Shown here piece after piece: positions 1-5,488 of a stretch of DNA of 6,039 nt. The translations under genes were made by a program, and so were the position numbers. The stretch is from an uncultured Bdellovibrio sp. (GTDB taxonomy: Bacteria; Bdellovibrionota; Bdellovibrionia; Bdellovibrionales; Bdellovibrionaceae), in contig CAMLMF010000172.1 of NCBI GenBank assembly GCA_946480995.1, forward strand, positions 1 to 6,039, in the 5' to 3' direction. The notes under the pieces are model-generated. The model did not search any database and was not told the DNA's origin. It saw nothing but the letters and a program-made list of their open reading frames with translations. How positions within the stretch are numbered: the stretch's first letter is position 1; each line of letters begins with the position of its first letter.

Positions 1-128
1 ACACAAATTTTGTTCAAGCCCACCTCGCAAAAGCCGATGAGTGGCAAGATTACTATTTATTAAGAGTGGATGCCTTTCAATTAAAAATGGTTTATGGTTT
101 TTATACAGAAGCAGCAAATGAAGACTAG
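1..128 (+). CDS. 3' end of an unidentified gene (partial)
   Basis: The reading frame that begins at base 3 stays open for 41 codons and ends at TAG 126-128. Its peptide is rich in aromatic and charged residues (it includes DEWQDYYLLRVDAF and KMVYGFYTEA) and looks like the end of a real globular protein. The other two forward frames stop at 37-39 and 61-63. The last 11 bases overlap the start of the receiver/CheX gene at 118, a typical arrangement in co-transcribed bacterial genes. The 5' end lies outside the window. The short tail carries no motif that identifies a family. A flavin split-barrel (pyridoxamine-oxidase-like) protein crossed my mind from its tail, but I cannot support it. I am fairly sure the segment is coding and make no functional claim. 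Confidence 0.6.
   Translation, partial: TNFVQAHLAKADEWQDYYLLRVDAFQLKMVYGFYTEAANED
107..111 (+). promoter_or_regulatory. Weak ribosome binding site for the receiver/CheX gene
   Basis: AGAAG lies 6 bases before ATG 118, inside the coding tail of the upstream gene. The alternative in-frame ATG at 94 follows an A/T-rich stretch with no purine-rich site and would add eight residues (MVFIQKQQ) not expected before a receiver domain. The site therefore favours the 118 start. It is weak, and coupling to translation of the upstream gene probably helps initiation. Confidence 0.45.
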
Positions 129-1026
129 AAAAAATATCCTCATCGTAGACAACAACCGTGAACTTGAATTACTGGTGAAAGAGCCTCTGGCGAAGCATTT
201 AGAAAACACCGATGTCTCAGCCATTTTGGTCCGCGCAAAAGACGGAGCCGAGGCCGCCATTAAATCTGAAAATCAAAAATTTGATATGGTCCTGATCGAC
301 ACCGAAGTCCCGCGTTTGATGGATGGAGGTTTTGTTTATGGAATTCACACTTATAAAAACACTCAAGAAGCGCAAGTGATTGTGGTGTCGAATAAAGAGT
401 CTTCGGACCTTCCCGAGTCTTTACGCAATTCGAAATTTTTTAAAAAACCGGTTGCGCCAGACGAACTTATTTCTGCCATAGCCACTATTTTAAATTCACA
501 AAATCAGACCGGAGAAAAACATCCCGAACCGACCCCGATGGCTGCCGCGAAATATGCCGTGGACGTCCGTGTGATCAATGCAGTGATCGGCGCCACGACT
601 AAGGTCTTGGCGCAATTCGGGGTTAACTCTATAAAAATGGAAAAGGCGACGCCCAAAGCGCCTAGCGAACCATTTATGGGTGAAGTGTCTTCCGTGATCG
701 ATATCAAAAGTAATTCGTTTCAAGGTTATCTGTGCATTTCTTTTGATAAAGACAGTTACCTTGAAGTCGTTTCGTTGATGTTAATGGAAGAACAAACGGA
801 AATTAACAAAGACAACTCCGACGCCGTGGGCGAGATCAATAATATTATTTTTGGTAACGCCAAAGCGGAAATCACCAACTATGGCGTACAAATGACAGTG
901 CCACGTGTGATTTTAGGAGTTCAGCAAACCTCGCCCAGCCCCGCAGGTTCGGCGGGTATGCTGATTCCGTTTGCGACCGGCAAAGGAAAGTTTTATCTTT
1001 CCGTGGTCGCCTTCCCTGCGGCTTAA
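118..1026 (+). CDS. Response-regulator receiver domain fused to a CheX-type phosphatase domain
   Basis: The protein is 302 residues from ATG 118. Residues 5-125 form a receiver domain: ILIVDNN holds the metal-site aspartate D11, VLIDTEVP the phospho-acceptor D61, VVSN the switch residue S91, and FFKKP the invariant lysine K110. The usual second acidic residue next to D11 is asparagine (N12). A linker rich in P, E, Q and T (about 126-143) leads to a C-terminal domain (about 145-300) with the CheC/CheX/FliY phosphatase signature GEINNIIFGNA, in which E239 and N242 form the ExxN active pair. CheX proteins dephosphorylate CheY-P in the cytoplasm. With one ExxN copy and about 155 residues, the domain fits CheX better than CheC or FliY. 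The attached receiver could be its regulator or its own substrate (inference). The start overlaps the upstream gene by 11 bases. The start at 94 is the alternative. There is no signal peptide or membrane segment. Confidence 0.85.
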   Translation: MKTRKNILIVDNNRELELLVKEPLAKHLENTDVSAILVRAKDGAEAAIKSENQKFDMVLIDTEVPRLMDGGFVYGIHTYKNTQEAQVIVVSNKESSDLPESLRNSKFFKKPVAPDELISAIATILNSQNQTGEKHPEPTPMAAAKYAVDVRVINAVIGATTKVLAQFGVNSIKMEKATPKAPSEPFMGEVSSVIDIKSNSFQGYLCISFDKDSYLEVVSLMLMEEQTEINKDNSDAVGEINNIIFGNAKAEITNYGVQMTVPRVILGVQQTSPSPAGSAGMLIPFATGKGKFYLSVVAFPAA

Positions 1027-1427
1027 GATATTCCTAAGGCCTGCTTCCATTCCGGCGTAGCTTCAATTAATTTTCTGGCTTTGATATCAAAGAGGCCAAA
1101 TGTGAAAATCGCTTCGCTCGCTACAGAGCCATCTTCCTTCACCATCTCTTGCTTCAACTGTCCGACTTTGCCGGTGTAATTTAAAAGCGTTGTAGTGATA
1201 GTGATTGTTTCTCGTAAGCGAATTTCTTTTAAGAACTTCAGATTTACCTCCAGGATCACGGGACCCTGTTTTAGTTTATGAATTTCGTTAAAGCCATAAC
1301 CTCGAGGCGTGATCAGTTCCCAGCGTGCCTCTTCATACAAAGACAAGTACGTGGCATTGTTGATATGTCCGTAAGAGTCGACGTGAACTTCGCGCACTAA
1401 AAATTTGTAATTACCTACTGCTGCCAT
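1023..1427 (-). CDS. Hot-dog fold acyl-CoA thioesterase (4HBT/YbgC type)
   Basis: The protein is 134 residues from ATG 1427, typical of single-domain 4HBT thioesterases. The signature HVDSYGHINNATYLSLYEEAR (split here as HVDSYGHINN and ATYLSLYEEAR, residues 15-35) matches the family pattern in which D17 is the likely catalytic residue, followed by the GHxNN turn and the long central helix. The later strands (KQGPVILEVNLKFLKEI, then the ETITITTTLL stretch) also fit the family. These enzymes hydrolyse acyl-CoA thioesters in the cytoplasm; chain preference cannot be read here. An upstream TTG at 1457 would add ten residues, but it has a poorly spaced site and would leave only about 8 bases of leader. 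ATG 1427 has AAAAGG five bases upstream. The gene is divergent from the HAD operon. Its stop overlaps the stop of the receiver/CheX gene by 4 bases. Confidence 0.85.
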   Translation of the reverse strand: MAAVGNYKFLVREVHVDSYGHINNATYLSLYEEARWELITPRGYGFNEIHKLKQGPVILEVNLKFLKEIRLRETITITTTLLNYTGKVGQLKQEMVKEDGSVASEAIFTFGLFDIKARKLIEATPEWKQALGIS

Positions 1428-1432
1428 ATATA

Positions 1433-1438
1433 CCTTTT
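1433..1438 (-). promoter_or_regulatory. Ribosome binding site deciding the thioesterase start
   Basis: On the - strand, AAAAGG is followed by five bases (TATAT) and then ATG 1427. This is the best Shine-Dalgarno-like site near the gene and supports the ATG over the upstream TTG at 1457. Confidence 0.6.
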
Positions 1439-1471
1439 GCTTTTTAAAGACTTCCAAATGCCTTCGAAATC

Positions 1472-1499
1472 ATTATAGATCTCTGCCCCGTTGTCGCAA
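1472..1499 (-). promoter_or_regulatory. Sigma-70-type promoter of the thioesterase gene
   Basis: Read on the - strand, TTGCGA (1499-1494, four of six matches to TTGACA) is followed by a 16-base spacer and a perfect TATAAT (1477-1472). Transcription would begin near 1465, giving a leader of about 38 bases before ATG 1427. The location in the only sizeable intergenic gap and the sensible leader length support it. It is a consensus match only; no start-site data are available. Confidence 0.6.
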
Positions 1500-1520
1500 G
1501 AAAAGTCTTTGATTTCAAAT
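1491..1520 (+). promoter_or_regulatory. Candidate promoter of the HAD-RsmI-like-hrpB operon
   Basis: TTGTCG (1491-1496) and TCAAAT (1515-1520) each match the sigma-70 hexamers at four of six positions, with an 18-base spacer. Initiation near 1527 would leave about 19 bases before ATG 1546. A second candidate is TATAGA at 1474-1479, which shares the TATA core with the thioesterase -10 box on the other strand; its -35 (TTCCAA, 1452-1457) is poor. The operon needs a promoter in this gap, but I cannot tell which candidate is used. Confidence 0.3.
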
Positions 1521-1545
1521 GACTTGTATGGCTAGATGGCCCCAT

Positions 1546-2271
1546 ATGTTAGATCAAATTCTGAATAAAATTACGCAGTTTACGGCTCAGGGCAAAAAAA
1601 GTCTTGTCGTCTTTGATTTGGACTCAACACTCTTTGATGTGAGCCCTCGTTTGCAGCGTATTCTTTTGGATTTTGCGGCACAGCCTTTAAATCAAAAACG
1701 TTTTCCGGAACAGGTTGCTTTGTTTAAAAATATCAGAGCTCTGCAAACCGATTGGGGCATTCAGAATGCTTTGCAACGTGTCGGCCTTGACGGTCATCAC
1801 CCAGAATTTCAAGAAGCTGTGCGCGAGTACTGGCAGAAAAATTTTTTCTCGAATCACTATTTGCAGTTTGACGATCTGTACGACGGCGCTTTGGAGTTCA
1901 CCCTTGCCGTAGACAAAGCCGGGGCCGAAATTGCCTATCTAACAGGCCGTGATGTCGAACGCATGGGCACGGGATCTGTGGAGATTCTAGAGCGCTGGGG
2001 CTTTCCTTTACATGACAAAGCGAAGTTGGTTTTGAAACCCCATCGCAGCATGGACGATGCACAATTTAAAACTGATTATTTTATCGAAGCCGACAAAGAA
2101 AATTACGAAAAGATCTATTTCTTTGAAAACGAGCCGGTGAACTTAGTGCACTTGGCCCAGTTCTGCCCGCACGTGGAAATGATCTTTTTTCAAAGCACCC
2201 ACGCTGGCAAAGCGCAGCCGCCTGAAAATCTTCCGCGCATTATGAACTTCTTGCTGAATCAAAAGGACTAG
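1546..2271 (+). CDS. HAD-superfamily hydrolase (probable phosphatase)
   Basis: The protein is 241 residues from ATG 1546. HAD motif I is VVFDLDSTLFD, with nucleophile D24 and acid/base D26. A mostly helical insert (about 36-120) is the position of a C1 cap. Motif II is AYLTGRD with T133. Motif III lysine is probably K164 (VLKPH) or K175 (QFK). Motif IV is the acidic YFFENEPVNL (E194, E196). This set supports a Mg-dependent phosphohydrolase fold; the substrate cannot be inferred. Upstream in-frame ATGs at 1519 and 1528 would add nine or six residues. None of the three starts has a clear Shine-Dalgarno site. I chose 1546 because the extra MTCMARWPH looks unlike a HAD N-terminus and 1546 suits the candidate promoter. 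It is the first gene of a tight rightward operon, with its stop 4 bases before the RsmI-like gene. Confidence 0.8.
   Translation: MLDQILNKITQFTAQGKKSLVVFDLDSTLFDVSPRLQRILLDFAAQPLNQKRFPEQVALFKNIRALQTDWGIQNALQRVGLDGHHPEFQEAVREYWQKNFFSNHYLQFDDLYDGALEFTLAVDKAGAEIAYLTGRDVERMGTGSVEILERWGFPLHDKAKLVLKPHRSMDDAQFKTDYFIEADKENYEKIYFFENEPVNLVHLAQFCPHVEMIFFQSTHAGKAQPPENLPRIMNFLLNQKD
2263..2267 (+). promoter_or_regulatory. Ribosome binding site of the RsmI-like gene, inside the HAD gene
   Basis: AAGGA lies in the last codons of the HAD gene, with 8 bases to ATG 2276. This is good spacing and implies the two genes are read from one transcript, with ribosomes finishing the first gene close to where they start the second. 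Confidence 0.6.
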
Positions 2272-2275
2272 TAAA

Positions 2276-2932
2276 ATGCTTCACTTGGTTGCGACCCCCA
2301 TTGGCGACACGACAGAAATCACCTTGCGCGCTTTAGAAATCTTAAAATCTTGTGACGTGATTATCTGTGAAAGCACAAAGGAAGCGTCGAAACTTCTGCG
2401 TGCCCATGGCATTACTGGAAAAACTTATGAGGTGCTAGATGAACACTCTACACCTGAAGATAAAGCGGCCTTGATTCCTTTGTGCGCAAATAAAAATGTC
2501 GCTTTGGTTTCAGACTGTGGCACACCTGGATTTTGTGATCCAGGGGCCGATATCGTACGTCTGTGCCGGCAAAAAAATATTCCTGTGAAGTCAGCCCTAG
2601 GCGCTTCAGCGTTAATGGGTCTGCTGTCGTTAAGTGGACAACGCCTGGACGAGTTTGTTTTTCGAGGCTTCTTGCCCGCAGAAACGGAAAGTCGTGGCAA
2701 AGCTTTAAAAGAGCTGACTAAAGAAAAACGCGCTATCATCTTGATGGATACTCCTTATCGCTTAAAGAAAACTTTAATGGACATGAAAGAGCATTTTTCC
2801 AACCGTCGCTTTTTACTGACGCTGAATCTTTCTCAAGAAGAAGAAACGGTTCTTGAAGGCCACATTGAGTATCTGCTTTCCAACCTGCGCGTGGAAAAAG
2901 CCGAATTCATGCTCTTAGTTTATCCGGGATAA
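2276..2932 (+). CDS. Short RsmI-like SAM-dependent methyltransferase (tetrapyrrole methylase family)
   Basis: The protein is 218 residues. The fold is recognisable from VATPIGDTTEITLRALEIL (residues 5-23), ICESTKEASKLL (30-41), ALVSDCGTPGFCDPG (76-90, the SAM-binding GTP/DPG loop) and FVFRGFLPAE (127-136). All align by eye with E. coli RsmI, which 2'-O-methylates C1402 of 16S rRNA. Differences are visible: PIGD replaces the usual PIGN, CES replaces the usual E-D-T, and LGAS replaces PGP. The chain ends at FMLLVYPG, where the methylase domain of RsmI ends, so the C-terminal extension (about 50 residues or more in the roughly 286-residue E. coli protein) is absent. It may be the organism's RsmI or a paralogue with another RNA target, so no symbol is given. 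Membership of the family is secure. It sits 4 bases after the HAD gene and 1 base before hrpB. Confidence 0.8.
   Translation: MLHLVATPIGDTTEITLRALEILKSCDVIICESTKEASKLLRAHGITGKTYEVLDEHSTPEDKAALIPLCANKNVALVSDCGTPGFCDPGADIVRLCRQKNIPVKSALGASALMGLLSLSGQRLDEFVFRGFLPAETESRGKALKELTKEKRAIILMDTPYRLKKTLMDMKEHFSNRRFLLTLNLSQEEETVLEGHIEYLLSNLRVEKAEFMLLVYPG
2926..2929 (+). promoter_or_regulatory. Ribosome binding site of hrpB
   Basis: GGGA in the last codons of the RsmI-like gene lies only 4 bases before ATG 2934. The stop TAA (2930-2932) and the start are separated by a single A. The close spacing suggests that stop-start reinitiation contributes to hrpB translation. Confidence 0.4.
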
Positions 2933-2933
2933 A

Positions 2934-5465
2934 ATGTCGTCGCTGATTGCTTTACCTATTGATGATTTTCTTGCGGAAATTGAAGAAAAATTCAAAGCGG
3001 AAAACAATCTAGTTATCACCGCCGCCCCTGGTGCCGGTAAAACCACTCGCTTACCATCGGCTCTCCTTAAACACGTGCACAAAAAAATCTTAGTCCTTGA
3101 ACCGCGCCGTATGGCTGCTATTGCGGCAGCTCATCGCATCGCTGAAGAGCAAGGCTGGCAAGTGGGCCAAGAGATTGGCTATCAAGTTCGTTTTGCTAAC
3201 AAGACTTCCGACAAAACTCGTCTGATCTTTATGACAGAGGCGCTGCTGGCGCGACAAATGATCCATGATCCTGAATTGGCCGATGTTGATTTTGTGATCC
3301 TAGACGAATTCCACGAGCGTTCAATGCACGTGGATTTGGCATTGGGTTTGCTGCGTGAATTGCAAGAGCTTGGCCGCAACATCAAAATTTTGGTGATGTC
3401 AGCAACCCTGGAAGCAGAAAAGATTTCTTCTTACCTTGGTCATTGTCCCATCGTCAGCGTTCCTGGAAAATTGTTTGAACTAGATATTCGCTATCAAAAA
3501 AACTCGCAATCACTGCAAACTTTTCCAGCATTTTACGACTCCCTTTTCGCCACAGTCAAAGATGCGCAAGCACAAAGCACCAAGGATATTTTAGTGTTTT
3601 TGCCCGGTATTGGCGAAATTGATCGCGCACAGAATACTCTGCAGGCCTGGGCTGACGGTAAAAATATTGAGATCTTGCCTTTGCATGGCTCCCTTAACAT
3701 TGAAGATCAGCGCAAGGCTTTACAAAAGGGCTCACGCCAACGCGTGATTCTTTCGACTAATATCGCTGAGTCCTCGGTCACTATTGACGGCGTCAACACC
3801 GTGATTGATTCGGGTCTTGCAAAAAGTATGAAACAAGATCATCGCACCGGATTTTCACGTTTAGAATTAGGTCGCATCAGTCTTTCAAGCGCCATTCAAC
3901 GGGCCGGTCGTGCGGCCCGCCAATTTCCCGGCGTGTGCTTTCGCATGTGGAATAAAATGGACGAGCTGTCCTTTTCCAAAAGTGAAGTCGCAGAAATTCA
4001 GCGCATTGATTTGACTGAAAGCTTGCTGTTCCTAAGCGCACAAGGGGTCACGGACTTTAGCGCTTTTAGCTGGTTTGAACGACCACCGGCTTTAGCAATA
4101 CAAAATGCGGAGCGCTTTTTAAAAATTTCAGGTGCCATCGATGATGGCAATAAAATTACACCACTAGGAAAACACATTCTGCATTTTCCTTTGCCGGTGC
4201 GCTTAGCGAAGCTGATGTTGGTGGGCATGGAAGCAGGTGCCTTAGAATTATCATCCATGCTGGCAGCGTTACTGCAAGAGCGGGACATTCTAAGGAAAGA
4301 ATCCGTCAGTTCTTTCATCGGCGATAACTTTGAAAACGACTTAGCAGCTCGCTTGGAAGTCTTAAAGCATTTTCGCAAAGACAAACGCACGCCGCGGGAA
4401 GCATCACACTTTGCGGTGCAAACCGTGGATCAATCAGCCCGGCAAATTGCCGATCTTGCGGGCCACCTGAAAGGCATAAAAAGTACGGCGACCGCTACAG
4501 ATGATGACCATACTTTGACTAAGAAAATTCTTTTAAAAGCCTATGCGGATCGCCTGTGTCGTCGTCGCGGCAAGACAGATCGCGCTTTGATGGTTGGTGG
4601 CCGCGGTGTGAAACTGCAAACGGAAAGCTTAGTGAAGACTTCAGAATTCTTTGTCGCCTTAAATGGCGTTGAAGGAAACTCGGACGCTGAAACCGTGGTA
4701 AGTCTGGCTTGTGGTTTCGATAAAGATTTTATTTTAAACACCTTCAAAGACGACATTGTAAAAATCAAAGACGTCACTTTCAGTGAAGAAAAGGGTCAGT
4801 TCTTTGCACGGGAATACCGCTCTGCCTTTGGTTTAGCATTGGATGAACCTTCATTGTCTCCGGCAAGCCCCGCAGACATCGCTGCCCGCTTGCCGCAGAT
4901 CTTAAGTGAAAAAATTGATTTAGTTTTAAAGGGCAACGAAAAGCTTGCAAGCTTTTGGCAGCGTCTTGATTTCCTAGAGCAACAAGAAAGCACCGCTTTG
5001 GATCGCAGTCCTTTTGTTTTAGAAGCCTTTAGTCAGGCCTGCATGGGCGAAACAAAAATGCAGGCGGTAATCGACAAAGACTTAGTATTCTTTTTTGAAA
5101 ACGTTTTCCCACAAGATCTGGTGCAAAAGTTAAGAAAAGAAATCCCGGAACGCCTGGAAGTTCCTAGCGGCAGCAAAATCAAAGTGCATTACCCGCTAGA
5201 TAAAAATCCGTACATCGAAGTGCGCATTCAAGAGGTCTTTGGCATGATGCAAACACCGAAAGTGTATATGGGGAAAATCCCCGTGACGTTGCACCTGCTG
5301 GGCCCGAACTTCCGCCCGGTGCAAGTGACTTCAAGTTTAGAAAGCTTTTGGCAGAATGGTTATCCGGAAGTACGCAAAGAATTAAGAATCAAATATCCAA
5401 AACACCAGTGGCCGGAAGATCCCGCAGATGGCATTCCCGAGGCCAAAGGGCGCAGAAGAGAATAA
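2934..5465 (+). CDS. hrpB: ATP-dependent DEAH-box RNA helicase HrpB
   Basis: The protein is 843 residues, close to the roughly 810 of E. coli HrpB. Superfamily 2 helicase motifs are in order: I (Walker A) AAPGAGKTT with K36; Ia LEPRRMAA (55-62); II DEFHER (124-129), the HrpB form of DExH; III MSATL (155-159); IV LVFLPG (220-225); V STNIAESSVTIDGV (274-287); VI QRAGRAAR (322-329). A helicase-associated region follows (roughly 350-460). The C-terminus ends in the HrpB-specific segment FWQNGYPEVRKELRIKYPKH then QWPEDP, which separates it from HrpA. No key motif residue is missing, so it should be an active NTPase. HrpB is cytoplasmic, and its physiological RNA target is poorly defined even in E. 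coli. It is the last gene of the operon and lies 1 base after the RsmI-like gene, which suggests an RNA-related role for the operon. No terminator hairpin follows it. Confidence 0.95.
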   Translation: MSSLIALPIDDFLAEIEEKFKAENNLVITAAPGAGKTTRLPSALLKHVHKKILVLEPRRMAAIAAAHRIAEEQGWQVGQEIGYQVRFANKTSDKTRLIFMTEALLARQMIHDPELADVDFVILDEFHERSMHVDLALGLLRELQELGRNIKILVMSATLEAEKISSYLGHCPIVSVPGKLFELDIRYQKNSQSLQTFPAFYDSLFATVKDAQAQSTKDILVFLPGIGEIDRAQNTLQAWADGKNIEILPLHGSLNIEDQRKALQKGSRQRVILSTNIAESSVTIDGVNTVIDSGLAKSMKQDHRTGFSRLELGRISLSSAIQRAGRAARQFPGVCFRMWNKMDELSFSKSEVAEIQRIDLTESLLFLSAQGVTDFSAFSWFERPPALAIQNAERFLKISGAIDDGNKITPLGKHILHFPLPVRLAKLMLVGMEAGALELSSMLAALLQERDILRKESVSSFIGDNFENDLAARLEVLKHFRKDKRTPREASHFAVQTVDQSARQIADLAGHLKGIKSTATATDDDHTLTKKILLKAYADRLCRRRGKTDRALMVGGRGVKLQTESLVKTSEFFVALNGVEGNSDAETVVSLACGFDKDFILNTFKDDIVKIKDVTFSEEKGQFFAREYRSAFGLALDEPSLSPASPADIAARLPQILSEKIDLVLKGNEKLASFWQRLDFLEQQESTALDRSPFVLEAFSQACMGETKMQAVIDKDLVFFFENVFPQDLVQKLRKEIPERLEVPSGSKIKVHYPLDKNPYIEVRIQEVFGMMQTPKVYMGKIPVTLHLLGPNFRPVQVTSSLESFWQNGYPEVRKELRIKYPKHQWPEDPADGIPEAKGRRRE
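4939..4956. repeat. 18-base perfect palindrome inside hrpB
   Basis: AAAAGCTTGCAAGCTTTT equals its own reverse complement across all 18 bases; the flanking pair G/G breaks the symmetry. It encodes EKLASF in frame within the C-terminal half of HrpB. It could be chance or codon bias at a coding site, and I see no second copy in the window. Confidence 0.5.
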
Positions 5466-5488
5466 CCCTGCCACGCAAAAAATTCCGC

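Noticed and set aside
1023..1457. TTG at 1457 as start of the thioesterase
   Set aside because: GAAGG lies only three bases upstream and the predicted transcript would leave about 8 bases of leader. ATG 1427 has a better spaced site and matches the usual family N-terminus.
2425..2739. Open frame of 104 codons on the - strand opposite the RsmI-like gene
   Set aside because: It lies entirely within a gene with clear family motifs. Its composition (R, S, P-rich) is typical of a shadow frame.
3998..4390. Open frame of 130 codons on the - strand opposite hrpB
   Set aside because: It is fully covered by conserved HrpB sequence. The peptide is K, S and R-rich with no domain features.
4949..5354. 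13-base direct repeat AAGCTTTTGGCAG at 4949-4961 and 5342-5354
   Set aside because: Both copies encode SFWQ in the same reading frame of HrpB, so shared codons explain the match. There is no spacing pattern or third copy.
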